Origin: Apostichopus japonicus
Lineage: Eukaryota > Echinodermata > Holothuroidea > Aspidochirotida > Stichopodidae
Length of the DNA: 64,000 nucleotides
Assembly (NCBI RefSeq): GCF_037975245.1
Contig: NC_092579.1
Span: 4,488,001-4,552,000 of the forward strand
Reading direction: 5' to 3'
The position numbers and the translations under genes were made by a program. Shown one piece after another: positions 14,201-26,613 of this stretch; position 1 is the first letter of the stretch; every line of letters begins with the position of its first letter. The notes beneath the pieces are model-generated. The model searched no databases. It was not told where the DNA came from and saw only the letters and a program-made list of their open reading frames with translations.

Positions 14201-16017
14201 ATACTAGTCTAACGTTAGGCTAGTAAGCCTATACCGTAGATCGGCATAGGACTATGTACATTACAGTATGTTTTTTATTTGTTAACTAGCTTAAAGGTTT
14301 ATGACCTTAGTATGATTATTGACCGTCAACGATTTCAGAATAAGATAACATAACGTTAGCTTATTTTTAGACCAATATGTTACATAAGCACATCTCTATG
14401 GACTATATTGCACAATATATTTATTAAAAAATAATGAGCGACAGAGATTGTTGACGGATGCTGTAGGATTTGAATATCAGATTTGGTTGTAAGATTAACG
14501 GACACTATTTGTAGAATTTCTTGAGAAAAAAAAATCTGGTATCTAATTGGTCTATACATTATCTAGATGTGATAAATTGTCTGATGGGCTCAAAAACGTA
14601 TTTCAAACGTTAACGCATATATTGACAGGTTAGTAAGATTTATTTTACATTGTTTTCACAAATTGTTGTGACAATTTGTTGTTCTGGAGACCGTGTCCAG
14701 AGAGACATTAACTGAGCAAAACAACCGGGAGCAGCGGAAGGACGTGCGATTCGGAGAGACAAAAAAAAACACAGAGAAAGCTACAAAGTTACCTCAAAAC
14801 ATTTCAGCAAAATGTATGATTGGTGTATTTTTTAACAGAAATTTCGGTAGTTGAATGTTTTTCAAGAAAATGGCACATTTAATTCTGCAACAACAGAAAA
14901 CTTTTTTTTAATGAATTTACTTTTTAATTTGTCAACAATAAGGGCACCATTTGCTTACCCATATGGACAAGTAACTTTTGTTACCATTGCGGAGCATTTT
15001 TAATTTACCAAAAAACGGCGCTTTGAGCGTTTTCAGAAAACTGGGAGGCCGTCTGCCCTGTATCCCCACATGGCTTCAACCAGTGCAACCTGAACTGAAT
15101 ATTTGTAAAAAATCAAGTTCAATGAAAGGAAGAGAAACTTAACTCGGACAGGAAGTGTGTATATCTGACAATGTTACTTACAGCGAATCGTTTGACAATT
15201 TACAAAACCATTTCTTTCTCGTTTACTTCATTTGCGAACATTTAATTATAGCTCTGAACTTCATATCCGTTTTAAGGTATAAATATAACACACAATATGT
15301 GCGATCGTTTTTTATTTTTCATTTAACGTGTACGTAATTTGAGTAATCATGAGTTAGTAAAGTTGGTGATACGATAATTCATTTTGACTTGCATGAATAA
15401 TGTATCGCTTAAATCACAATGTCGCGTAACAACCCCGGATGATTCATCACATACATGCAAATTTAAATGTATGTTTGCTCCGGTCATCAATCAGTATCAA
15501 ATCTATAGCAAAGTACATTGAGGGGGTGCGGTGGGGGTGGGGTGAGGGTGCGGTAGGGGTGGAGTGAGAGTTAGGATGACCAAACAACATCCTCCCTTAG
15601 AAAATCAGCATAATAAGTGACTTACGTTTACAAAGGGTGGCCCCCTATTTAGTATGCTTTTGGAAAACCTTGATTTTTGCATTGTTTATAAAGCAACACC
15701 ACTCTTAGTATGGTATGTCATCCCCCTCCTCCACCTTTCCTAATTTTAATGGTATAAAGCTGTCCCATTCATACTTCACTCACAACATATTCGAAAATAT
15801 CACTGTTCGTTCTTGCAGCCTCACGTGAAAGCTATGATCAACCCTGGTACATCTTCATCATAGAAATATTTTCCTTTAGACAGCTTAAACGTTCACTATT
15901 ACAGCGGTGAACGAAACCGACTTTATATCGGATTAAAATCTGTGCAATGGATAGGTTGTTATCTTGATCAACAAGCACAGCGTTGTCCTCTGTAAGCTAT
16001 TCAATGTATTATTGATA
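11220..16017. other. Intergenic, no gene seen
   Basis: AT-rich DNA downstream of the homeobox gene. It contains A-rich and GAA-rich patches (11570-11640, 11860-11910) and a G-rich stretch at 15525-15570. No exon-like ORF with splice sites was found. Confidence 0.5.
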
Positions 16018-16413
16018 CTAATCCACAGTAAAGCAGTGAGCTCTCTGCCGAAGATCAGCGATACTACTAATCTTTCTCTCCTCCTGAGCAGCTGTCTGAA
16101 AGCTCATCATTGGCCAGTTGCGAAAAAACATGGCAGACGACATAGATGTCGGTGTTGTCAAGGGAACAGCCAGTCCTGGTGAGATGAAATGGAAAAATGT
16201 TGGCGCTCTACCGTAATTGACTTGTCGTACCACAGCCTTTGTGTCGCAATCAGCAGCACGACTTTGTCGCCTAAGGGTTGTTTTGTCGCCCTCAGTCACG
16301 GGTTTTGGTTGCTGGGATACACGAGTGTCTTTCTTCACTTTCTTCCTGTCACTTTTATCGTCTGATTCCTTCTTCTGTTTGCGCCATTTTGCTCGACGAT
16401 TCTGAAACCACAC
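16018..16413 (-). CDS. Paired-like homeobox gene, exon 3 (end of homeodomain to stop)
   Basis: Last exon of a minus-strand gene encoding residues 104-234. It follows an acceptor (TCTCCCCAG) and opens with VWFQNRRAKWRKQKK, which is homeodomain positions 47-60: W48, F49, Q50, N51 and R53 are all present. A lysine/arginine/serine-rich stretch follows. The C-terminus (residues 219-230, SSIADLRQRAHC) looks like a shortened OAR motif, the C-terminal element of many paired-like factors. The normal OAR is longer, so this one is degenerate or truncated four residues before the stop. The intron between homeodomain residues 46 and 47 is a classical position for this class. Product: a sequence-specific DNA-binding transcription factor, presumably nuclear. 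Confidence 0.93.
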   Translation of the reverse strand: MWFQNRRAKWRKQKKESDDKSDRKKVKKDTRVSQQPKPVTEGDKTTLRRQSRAADCDTKAVVRQVNYGRAPTFFHFISPGLAVPLTTPTSMSSAMFFRNWPMMSFQTAAQEERKISSIADLRQRAHCFTVD

Positions 16414-16727
16414 CTGGGGAGAGACAAAGTAGATAATTGCCATATCATATTTGTACAGGCGGTTTTCAGTGCGTTTTTCTTGAATTTTTTCCCACGCCTG
16501 CGGTACGTGACGTGTTTCTTGGCTATTATAACACCCGGCTGTGTAATGAGTAGCGATGGAATTCCGCCCTTAAAAGCCGCTAAATTCACCAGGAAACGAT
16601 ACTCGAAAGCTGCTATTGATGTAATTATTGAATAATGAAGATTGGTGGGGTGATCAAATTATAGGAGCAAAGAGCGACTGATATTAATCATGTTTAAAGA
16701 GGTAGCGCGTAATATATATGTCTATTT

Positions 16728-16763
16728 CATATATATATATATATATGTGTGTGTGTATATATA

Positions 16764-16795
<32 letters not shown>

Positions 16796-16862
16796 CGTAT
16801 GTATATATATGAATATATATTTATATAATTGAAAATCGTAAATATATATATATATATATAAA
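16728..16862. repeat. (TA)n/(TG)n compound microsatellite
   Basis: Alternating TA runs with short TG inserts beside the SINE-like sequence and overlapping its tail. Confidence 0.9.
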
Positions 16863-16957
16863 ATTGTCATGAGTTGGAAAATCCAGAACAGTAACTTCCA
16901 GCCTCCCGGGATTCGACCCAGGGCCTACCGCTTTATAACCACTAGGCTATGGACGCT
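16838..16957 (-). mobile_element. tRNA-derived SINE-like insertion in homeobox intron 2
   Basis: On the minus strand a box A-like TAGCCTAGTGGTTAT (about 16935-16949) is followed by a box B-like GGGTCGAATCC (16909-16919). About 45 bp of unrelated body and a (TA)n tail (16838-16862) come next. Promoter-box spacing fits a tRNA-derived SINE head. The cloverleaf is not fully formed, so it is not called a tRNA gene. Confidence 0.6.
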
Positions 16958-17673
16958 GATTGTATGTCCAGAGGTTCGAAACCAGTAAGGAAGGTCGTAA
17001 CTCCACTGTAGGCATTTGCCACCTGTATTGAATAATGCTATTTTTGATTTGGTGACATATTTTGCCTTACTCTGGAGAGCAACTTCCTGACGCTAGCCAA
17101 CCCGAAATCATCCCAAAGCCGTTTCTAACTGGTATTTTTTAAAGGAGAAATGGAAAATCATGGCTATGCTGGTATAATCTAGATAATAATGTTATCACAT
17201 CTATGGTAGAAGGCGAGAAGCAAGAACGAACGTCGGTAAGAAAATAATTTCCTCGTGAGTCTCTCGAGTGTATGGGTACCTTCATATTACAGATAGCACC
17301 TTTAAGCTCCTTCCTTCACAGTTGTGTTCTTAGTTTACATTTCAGTTTTGAAGAGGTCTTAAGAGCCTCGCACACGCTACTTGATAATGATAAATGGTTT
17401 TTGATACTTAGCGACAAAGAAATGTGTAATATTATTGATCGTTAAATGGTAATTGACCGTTTCTATTGTTTATTGTACTATTAAAGCAATAATTAAGCTT
17501 ACAATTGAGTTAGTTGTGAAAATATCGAAATTAAATTAAAACACAAAACATGTTAATAAATAATCATAACGAGAAGGTTATAATTAATAACTTCAGTGTC
17601 AGTGGTTGTTTTGTTTTGTTTATATGATGCCCCTTATTAAATAAAGCATATGCTGGCAATGTTCTTTCTTACA

Positions 17674-17677
<4 letters not shown>

Positions 17678-17717
<40 letters not shown>
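17678..17717. repeat. (TA)n microsatellite
   Basis: Uninterrupted TA run in intron 2 of the homeobox gene, 70 bp downstream of its donor. Confidence 0.9.
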
Positions 17718-17720
<3 letters not shown>

Positions 17721-17785
17721 GTATAAGTATATTAGTATATTAAGTATATACTTAATTAAAGTTTACTTTGATGTCAATGCAATAC

Positions 17786-17958
17786 CTGTACTCTAGCTTC
17801 CATGAGGTCTAAGCGCATAGCTAACGCTTCACGCATAAATATATCTGGGTAATGCGTCGTCTGGAACGCTTGTTCTAGTTCTTGTAATTGCCAAGGAGTA
17901 AAGTTTGTTCTCATCCTCATCCGCCTTGGTTTCCTCTTGATTCCACTGTCAGTAGAAT
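17786..17958 (-). CDS. Paired-like homeobox gene, exon 2 (homeodomain helices 1-2)
   Basis: 173-nt exon between acceptor TTTCTTAG and donor GTATTG, encoding residues 46-103. It carries a basic lead (KRKPRR) and homeodomain positions 1-46, including [16 protein letters not shown] and [24 protein letters not shown]-x-WQL and FMREALA are features I associate with UNCX/Unc-4, whereas LAMRLDL-x-EARVQ resembles ARX. My recalled sequences give about equal mismatches to both, so orthology is left open. The first codon is split G|AT with exon 1, and the frame is continuous. Confidence 0.93.
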
Positions 17959-20585
17959 CTAAGAAAAATACAACAATTGAAAGGAGAATATTAGAGGGTC
18001 ATGATATATGTCTTACTGCTGGGGAGAGGGAGAGGGGGAAGGGGAGGAGGTGAGAGGTTGGAAAAAGTGTGTGGTTGTTGCTGGGGTTTTTTGGCTGAGG
18101 GAGGGAGGGTTGTTAACTCAACCTCATTGTCAAAGGTTTTCAATTTTTTGTAATCTCTGATTGCCTTTTGCTCTACGTGATTTTATTGGTTTGCCTATAT
18201 AGAAAAACAATATGAGAACCGGGTTTCCAAATTCAGTTCACGAATTAATGAATAAAAATTAAGATTCATCTCAAACGCTTACAGGGTCTACATGGTAGAT
18301 AACAAGTGGGGAATTCCGAGGCATATTGAGCCTAAAATTAGGTGTATCATTGTGTTTACAAGCAAGGATGTGCTAATAAATATTATGGAATTTTGAATAA
18401 ATCCCCTGACTAAACGTTTACACGCGACTGATTCCCATGGAGGCGAGGGACCATGCCCTCCACCGTACACTTATTATACTCCCCCCCCCTCCCCAAAGCC
18501 CACCTCCACCGCAACCTGTATACACACGACTGCCAAGTTGGACTTGAAAAAATGGAGCGTTTCTAATCATCAATTTAGGAACTAAGGAGAACAGACATTT
18601 TCAAGGATCTCATAAGTCTGCTCTGGCGATCGATAATGGATACTACCGCTTTAAGTTTGAGCTTAAAGGGATACCATTACAGATAAATGTTTATTTTGTC
18701 TTTTAATGCGATAAACATGCAAAGAGTTTGTACAAAACCAAACGATAGACCTACGTCATATAAGAGCCTGGAAACCATTTTTATTTGTATTGAGTATCTG
18801 CTCAGTATTTCCTTCTTTAAAATTGATTAAATAATAAAATTTTTTGATGCCTTTCTGTTTGATTTATAGTTATGTTAAAATTATTTCTATTTTTATGCAA
18901 CATACCATCAGTGTTACGTACTGATGAAACCATGATGGTATACTATGAAGAAGAGGTTGGTTTCAAATGAAAACACTATACCTGGTGTAAAATTCTATAT
19001 CTGGGGCGAATTAAACGCTTCCTTTTGTCCTTACAATTGTTGTTCGGCTTGACATTGTGATGCAAGTAGGGTCAAGTGGAGGACAAGAGGACATGCAATG
19101 TGTCCGGTGGGGAGGCGAAAGGGGGTGGGGGGGGGGGTTTGGGCATTGGCAAATAGTAAGCATTTGGGATATTACCTGTATATACAGGGAAGATATCTCC
19201 GTGTTTCTAATTGAGCGCTTACATGGTGTTTTTCATACAAATATACATATGCCAATATTGTCCTAAAAATGATAGGAATAACAACATAAGTTACATAACG
19301 GATATCTTCTGCAATATACCTTGATTCACTGCAAAACTCTAGCGACTTAATAATGGAAGATGTTTAGATTTTATTTCTTCCAGTTATCTGCCATTTTTCA
19401 TTTTATCCCAATAACCATGGGCAATAAAGCATCGACCTACACTTTCTCGACAATTTTACAACTGACACAATAAAGCGAACAGGGTGGTAGTTTTATCAAA
19501 AGAATACATTCTACTCAAGTGTTTTCTTCTTTTTTTTACCCAAATGAAACATAATGACCAAATAGTCTTTTTCATTTATTTCTAAAAATTTCGTCGCCCA
19601 AATTCTGTTATTTTTATTAAGCACAATTAAAATCCATATTTGAGAATTTCAACAAATGTAAAAAAGATGATGCTTTATTTAATTTAAATGAAATTTGATT
19701 GGTTAAATCTAAGAAACTACATCGCTAGGGTATAGTTTAGTATCAAATAACCTAAAAATGATTTTAATAAGCAAAAAGGGGAAAGAAACTGAAGTATAGG
19801 GAACAATTTTTTCAACAAACTTTGGTCAAAACCTGACTAGGAAATTATGGGGAAAAAACGAAAGTGAGGGTATATTTAAATTTTCTTAAAATTGACTAAC
19901 TAAAGAAAAAAGCTTTCTAAAAAAATTTCCATGTGTTCACGGCAAGAATTTAAATAAATACGATATAACTATCGCGTATGGGATCACAATTTTTAACGCA
20001 AAAATGACACAAATTAAACTATATAGAATTGAAACGTTATTTAAAGAAAGCAATCACGAATTTAGGGCAGAAACCTGTATGTATGCTGCCATTTGAAGAG
20101 GGGGGGGGGTGGGGGTCAATTATTATAATTCCACAAAAATATATTTCTTTTTGAAAAGAATTCAACTTGAAGTACAACATTGTGAATAAACAGTTATATG
20201 GGTTCGAAATAAGAAACAAACGGGTAATGGGTGAATTGAGGGAGCGGGGGGAGGGGTGAGGGAGGGGTGTGAAGTCGAGGAATGAGATAGCAGGAGAGAA
20301 TACACATTTGAAACCTGTTGACCAAAGTGTTTCATGCCGGTTGCTTTCATATGCTATTAAGTTGACTTTTGTAATAAGGTAATCTATATGCGTAGACAAT
20401 AATGATAGAGTACAAAACAAAAGCCACCTTACAAAATTAGAACGCTATCATAAAGTAAAAGTCAAAGAAGTTTATGCAGTATTTTTGTATTAAATGTTAG
20501 GAATCATAGTACTGTATATTTCATATAGGGAAGGGGTTGGGGTTGAACTGAGGGGGGGGGGGTAAATGCACTTGTTAATACTTAC

Positions 20586-20721
20586 CAGGATCGACAGGGG
20601 TAGTAAATGGTCCAGGTCTGCTCTGAAGGGTTTCCTCTTCACCTCCATTTTCACCCTCAAGACCGAGTAAACAATGAATTGTAAAATTTGAAATCGATCG
20701 AGATTCCTCCATTGTTGTCAT
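20586..20721 (-). CDS. Paired-like homeobox gene, exon 1 (start, octapeptide)
   Basis: 136-nt first coding exon, residues 1-45, ending at donor CCTG|GTAAG. The start at 20721 is the first ATG after an in-frame TAA upstream; a second ATG lies three codons later. Residues 13-20 (FTIHCLLG) resemble the eh1/octapeptide repression motif near the N-terminus of UNCX, ARX, RAX and related proteins (FSIDxxLG), which binds Groucho corepressors in those families. An acidic stretch (GEEEE-like) follows. The three exons join to 705 nt (234 aa plus stop) with every splice site canonical, so the gene looks intact. It is short for UNCX or ARX. Confidence 0.85.
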
Positions 20722-21774
20722 GATAAGTCCAGAATCAAAAATGATTATAAATGCTTCCTTTTAATATTGTCAAGTTCTTCTTTCCAAAGTATTCAAATTT
20801 TCCGTTAGTTTTGATGATCAAATATATTAAAAAGAGTATACATGGGCGTGATATATATATATAAATATTACAACATTAATTTTATAAGATAAGCAAATAT
20901 TGATGCATCACCAGTAACCAAGCCCACATGATGTTCTAGAAATTGTATCGATTGTCCTCATAAAATGTCAATATTTCTTTGAAATATTTTGTAAAAATTA
21001 TTTTTTTACTATTAATTCTGTAGCTTCCTATACCACGTTGAACTGTCACGTAAACTCTATCGGCAGCGAGTGTTGTTTCGAGCTGTTTTTGCCTTCCTTT
21101 TGTACTTCTGATATCTCAGTAACCGATTAAAATATGGACGACTTTTAATTAAGAGAGTTTGTAAAGGATCAAGTTCTTATATCAACATGTACAACTTTGA
21201 AACCGAAACTTTGAAGCAGGGCACTCCAATAGGAGCCGCCAGCCAAAGTTCGTTGCTATGTAGTTGTGCGCATGCGCACTTTCAACAGAGATGGAAGAAT
21301 GTCCCGTACAAACGATGGATGGTTGTTTGTTTACATTGTAATATATCAAAGAATTTATCAGACTATGACAACGTTTTTTTTTCTCCATTTTGAAGAGGCC
21401 GTTAAATTGAACAATTAATGGCTATATAATTGCCTCAGAAATGACAAGTTATTTTAATGTAATAACGGGGTAAACTAGGAATAACTTAGTTTTGATGAGA
21501 TTTCAAGATAAGTTCGAGGAAGCTGTCTGTTTTAACTAATCATAACATTTCCCACTCACAGTTATGAAGAAGATGCAGTGTAGACTTAAATGGGAATGGA
21601 GAAGGTGCAACAACCACCAAAAAAAAAAAAAAACACCAAAGAAACATTAAATAAAGTCACGTTTTGTTTTTAAATTAAGCACATGGTTTCTACAAAAAAA
21701 GGCTTATTTTAGCTGTGTATACTACAGTAAAATGACAGAAGTTACTGGTAAGGGTTATCGATATTTGACACGGG

Positions 21775-22165
21775 TGGGTGTATGTGCGTTTGTTTTTCTA
21801 TCTGACTGAGGACTTGAACAAAAGAATTCCAGGTCCTTGGTTGTGATTTCTAAAGAATCACCACGTCCTCGGAAGAATTTCTATTGTATGGGGTATTGTT
21901 AAGGTTAGGGTACGTGGATTTGAACAATGGAAAATACAATGGGGTCCTCGGTTGGAATGTAAAACCAACATGTGTGTGTGCGTGCGTGTTTGTGCACTTG
22001 TCTTTGTATTCTGAATAAGGACTTGAACAAAGTAACTCCAAGTCCTCAGACCAAATTCGTCCTCACAACAATTCTATTGTTAATGGGTATCGTTAAGGTT
22101 AGGGTCCGTGGATTCGAACAATGAAAATATAAAGAAAAACAAATCGGTACCTAAGTCTGAATGTT
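21775..22165. repeat. Diverged tandem duplication, about 0.2-kb unit
   Basis: Two consecutive blocks share the order: TG-rich start, 'GACTTGAACAAA', 'AGTCCT/GGTCCT', 'TTCTATTGT', 'GGTAT(T/C)GTTAAGGTTAGGG', 'GTGGATT(T/C)GAACAATG'. The first runs about 21775-21975, the second about 21985-22165. Both are non-coding. Confidence 0.75.
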
Positions 22166-22404
22166 AACGTTAAGATCACCATTTTATGGCATATTTTTTT
22201 AATTATTATTATTATTCCTTTACGGTTACTACGGTACTTACATTAAGGATAAAATCGAACAAAACGACACACCTTCCTAATTTCCAAGAAGTTGCAAAAT
22301 TGATTCTTTTAAGCAAAATGTGTCCAACTAATAAGCCGTAATGCTTCAGGAATTTGGTAACGGACATACGGTGTTACAAAAACATGTTAAAAATGAATTT
22401 AGAA

Positions 22405-22632
22405 GAATGTATGTATGTGTGTAAGTATGTATTTTAGATCCTCCTGCAAGCAGGAACTCGCGAAGAAGCCATGATTGGCTTATAAAAGCCGCAAGCTGAC
22501 CGAAGTCAGTCTCATACATTCATATTTAACGTCCATGATTATGAATTGTCAACAACTCTGTAACTGGAGTGACTCGAACTGGGGACCTTATGATTGGAAG
22601 ACACCGGCGTTAGCCACTGAGCTAACACTCCA
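22405..22632 (-). mobile_element. tRNA-derived SINE with (ACAT)n tail
   Basis: The minus strand reads a tRNA-like head. Box A-like TAGCTCAGTGGCTAACGC lies at about 22608-22625 and box B-like GTTCGAGTC at 22571-22579, flanked by short complementary ends (GGAGTG and CACTCC). A 120-bp body with GC-rich hairpin-forming segments follows, ending in an ACAT-type repeat (about 22405-22431). The T stem does not pair, so this is SINE or pseudo-tRNA rather than a functional tRNA. Confidence 0.7.
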
Positions 22633-23679
22633 GAAATGACAACATTAATGAATTTACATCTGATTCCAGCATATTTTGCAGTAAGCTTTGCGCAAAGTGA
22701 TGACTCTTGTGATGAATTTAATGTATATAATACATTAATACACTGCGTTCAATAAAAGTGCGCTATTTGGGTCGGCGGGTCGAGGGGAGGGGAGGGTGGG
22801 GGAGGTGGAAGAGGGTATAACATAATATGATAATTGAGGAGTGAAACTCGGCCAAACAGCTTACTGGGAAAATAAAAGCATGCATTTGTCTTCTTCCAAA
22901 TAAGATGAACTTTAAATGGGTTGATACTTTTTAAAATGTTGAAAATATCGAAAGTTAGGAATCTTATTCCGTAGTCATTTGTCAACAACCAACATAATCA
23001 TTGTTACGAGTATAATACATGAGTGGAAGCGGGATAATATATTCATTTTTTAATTTCATTTGATAATCTTGACTATAACTCAAGAGTGAGCGAATTACTT
23101 CATAATTGCTATATACAGATTGCAATGAGTGAGAAGGTTCATCGAATGTCGGCCATTTCCGGTCCTATAGAGTTGGGTGGATGGATCGAGTGACGTTATA
23201 ATGCAGGAATTCAATATAGGGATGAACGAAGGGCGGAAGGGGTGGGGATTTTGTAGGGGTTGGCGGGCGGGGGGGGGGTTGGAAGGTCAAGCTCGGTTCA
23301 TTTATATACGAATACATATAGGTTATGCCTCTACCGATATGACTGATATAATGACGGGGATTCAATTCATAGGGGTAAAGGAAACGGATGAGGACACGTC
23401 CATAACTGTGGAAACAATGCCAAAGTTTTATCAGTGTTAAACCCAATTGAAGCATCATGATAAAATCGCTTAAAATGGTCCTTTTTATAAATGCACTTAA
23501 CAATGTAATCCTGGTTCTATCCTTCGAAGTTATTCTCTTTTGAAAAATGTTCAAATTAGAAGATTTAAATGTATCGGTGAAATCAACAAGTTTGAGTTTG
23601 CCAATAAACTGCTTGTCGATGTTAGAACGTATAAGTGGCCATTATTTGAAGTTTTTAGCGTATTTACAGATGACATATC

Positions 23680-23932
23680 ACTCTCCCCTCTCCGCAAAGA
23701 CATAATCTCCAAGAGTAAAACGTCCCCTCCTCATCCCATCCCATCCCATCCCTCACCCACCCCCTCCTCTCAAAAACATAATCTCCAAGAGTAAACGTCC
23801 CCTCCCCATCCCATCCCTCACCCACCCCCACCCCCAATAAAAATATTCTCCAAGAGTTCAACGTCTCCTCCCCACCCAATCACATCCCACCCCTCACCCC
23901 CCCGCCCACCCCAATAAAAAATCTCCAAGAAT
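23680..23932. repeat. C-rich minisatellite, about 65-85 bp unit, four copies
   Basis: Repeats of 'ATAATCTCCAAGAGTAAACGTCCCCTCC' type (split here for brevity: ATAATCTCCAAGAG then CGTCCCCTCC) followed by CCCATCCC/CACCCACCCC tracts. It reads as four imperfect copies and is non-coding. Confidence 0.8.
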
Positions 23933-24137
23933 TATGAACAATAATCGGTCATGCTGCATACGTGAGATGGTTCGAATATTTGTGACCACTCGTCTATACC
24001 TCATTCTTTTCCCCCTCTTGCGTGACTGTTAATATTTCTTCTTTTTTTATTTCGTACTATATGATTTATTTAAGAAGTAGAGCTTTCACTTTCCCACGAA
24101 TCTCAAGTGAGTCATTAGAGCGACTCAGCGTGCTTGA

Positions 24138-24164
24138 TATATAGATATATATATATATATATAT
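24138..24164. repeat. Short (TA)n microsatellite
   Basis: TA run of about 26 bp. Confidence 0.85.
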
Positions 24165-25524
24165 GACGATTTGTCTGCATACTTCGAAAATGAAATTACA
24201 AAAACCCGAAGTGCGAATATTTCTCTCTCTCAGTCTTTTTCCAGATACATAATTGTAGACACGTGAAGATGACACACAAGTTAATCTTCTAATCAGGCAC
24301 GTTCTGAAAACATTACAGTAATATGAGTACGCCTAATGGCCTGGAGTTGAAGGCTGGCTGGTGAGAGAAGAGTCGGCGGTTTATGTATATCGGGGCCTCA
24401 TTAAACTATTACAGAAACTAAGTGGAACAGTGGGAGGATCATGAGTCGGCAAAGAATGTCAGTTTTTGTTTATTTCTTATGAAATTGAAGAAATAGAATT
24501 CGGTCTTCCCACGCTCTAATAGATCATTAATTCACGTTGTTCAATTGTTGGCATTTCTTTTTAGCTTTGAGTTGTCAAGTAAAGTTGTCAACGTTTCAAT
24601 CGAGAACAAGTTTGACATGAGCATAACCACTGGCGGATCCAGGACCTTTGTTTGGGAGGGGCCAAAGTGGCATTAGAGTGATATGGGGGAGGGGTCTAAG
24701 GGGAGGGGGTGCCCCCTCCCCTTTGGAAAATTTTCTATTGCTGAATGCCCTCAGATGCAATTTGGTGCGACAAAAGTGTACAATGGTGATGTTAATTTAC
24801 TTCTAAAAAAAATGTTTTCCAGGTGTAATTTTCTAAAATATTTATAAAACAAAGTTGGGATCATCTTTCTGAAGAAATTTTATTTCTCATAGGTTATAGA
24901 TTTCTTACAACAAGCCTGTAACTGCAAAATGGTGTTAAACTGTAAATCCTCATGCTCATACATTTACATAGCTCCCAACTCTTGAGAAGGCAAGTGCTGG
25001 TCCATGCCACGAATCGCCGTCCTGGGGGAGGGGTATAAGGGGAGGGGGTGTCCCCCTCCCCTTTTGATTTTTTTTTTTGGAATCCTGGTGATGCCTACAT
25101 GTAAAATGGTGGCACTTAGAAAGGCTTTTGTCACCCAAAATTTTCTGAGAAATATGCATTTTTTTGTGTGTAACATCAATAAATTGAATAGTAGGTGATA
25201 ATTCATTCTTTCCCGTGGCATGAAAATGTTCGCTGCTCGCCCCAATGAAAAGAACTATAGGCTAATTTGAGGTTCAAATGATGCTGTAAAGGAGGTTTTA
25301 TACTCTATTATGCTAAATGCTAAAGAAATGATGGTTGCTAAGTCAAAATTTGATGCATTTTTTTTTATGTATACTTGACAATTACAATGCGTTTTTTTTT
25401 CGGACGCTTGTGCGGGTCAGCGGGTTTGGGTGTTAGAATGCGGGTCTAATTCCAGCGAATTGCGGGTCAGTTGGGAGCTCTGCATTTAATTTTAAACCAG
25501 AAAACGAAAAGGTTTAGACTAGTC

Positions 25525-26613
25525 CAGGCGCGGCGAAACGGAAAAATTATTGAGGGGGGGGGGGGCTAATGTGTGTAGACTATCTAAGCGGAGCGCCACC
25601 ATCGGTTGGCGCGGAGCGTACAATAAAATTTTAGGTTTTTTCAAACCCCCAGATGGCCGGAAACGGCACTTCCTGAGTGTTTTATGCTGCGAATACCTAG
25701 CCTTAAAATATGGGTCTCAAGCCTGCAATTTCTCAGATTGCATGAGAAAGTCTGTAAAAACATTGTAATTTGTATATTCGATGGTGTTGTAAGAGAGTAG
25801 CTATTACTCGTAGTGTACTCGCAAAGACGTTTTTGAGTGTAGTAAGGGCAGTGGCGGAGCTAGGGGTATTGGTCGGGGGGGGGGGCACTTTCGACACTAT
25901 CTAAGCGGAGCGCCACCACAGGTTGGCGCGGAGCGTACAGAAAATTTTTGAGTAAAGATACTCTATAGATTGCAGGAAATGACCCATTCCGGGCCTTGCT
26001 AATTTGCAGATAAACGGAGAATAAATAGGTGTCATTGCCATTTTGTCGGAAAATTACACCAACAGAATATGACAAATGTCAATAGGTAGATGAGAGCGCA
26101 ATAAAATAGTCAATAATCGCGAATAAGTAAAAAGTAGTGAAAAGCTGAAAAGGGCGCCAGCAGTCCCTTCGAGTCCGTCGGGGGGGGGGGGGGGTTGCAT
26201 CCGCCCCCTGATCGTATGGACGCTCCGCCACTGAGTAAGTGGATGTTGGAGAACTGGCTGAAATGAGGCAAGTCATTGTCCTAAGAGGAAGTTGTGTTGC
26301 GCTTTCCGGTATACTCACACTCACTGCTTCCACTTTTCACGGGGCGTGAAGACGCGGTTGGGGTGAAAATGTGGTCTATAGCCAGGGGACGGGCCGAGGG
26401 TCCCCCAGCATTTACTAAAATTATTACACCTATATAGTATACGTGTGCATCGTACAGATCGACAAGTATGCATTGAAAAATGGGCAGATGCACGTTTCGG
26501 AGCCTTGGTAAACATTGGGGGGGGGGGGCTTATCATGCATTTGCCCCCTCAACTTTTGCATTGGGGGGGCTAGAACCCCCCAAGCCCCCCCCCCCCCGGT
26601 TCCGCCGCCACTG
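25525..26613. mobile_element. Middle nested hAT-type element (1.1 kb)
   Basis: Inserted in the outer element. The left end CAGGCGCGGCG and the right end GCCGCCACTG are imperfect inverted repeats. The perfect 8-bp target duplication is GACTAGTC (25517-25524 and 26614-26621), itself a palindrome. It carries the conserved block 'AAGCGGAGCGCCACC...GGTTGGCGCGGAGCGT' at about 25586-25618, also present in the innermost element, and long G and C runs. No transposase. Confidence 0.8.
25849..26233. mobile_element. Innermost nested hAT-type MITE (385 bp)
   Basis: TIRs are CAGTGGCGGAGC and its inverse at the right end (12 bp perfect). The target duplication is AGTAAGGG (25841-25848) versus AGTAAGTG (26234-26241), one mismatch. 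It shares the 'GCGGAGCGCCACC...GGTTGGCGCGGAGCG' block (about 25902-25935) with its host element, so it belongs to a related family that inserted into its own relative. Confidence 0.82.

Larger units (their letters stand above)
20722..24619. other. Intergenic region upstream of the homeobox gene
   Basis: No gene seen. It holds the promoter side of the homeobox gene (no TATA box identified with confidence) plus the repeats listed separately: a duplicated 0.2-kb block at 21.8-22.2 kb, a SINE at 22.4 kb and a C-rich minisatellite at 23.7 kb. Confidence 0.5.

Noticed and set aside
22560-22632. Candidate functional tRNA gene
   Set aside because: A/B boxes and acceptor-like ends are present, but the T stem does not pair and a SINE body with an ACAT tail follows. 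The tRNA-like sequences at 16.9, 30.6, 38.8 and 41.3 kb are rejected as genes for similar reasons.
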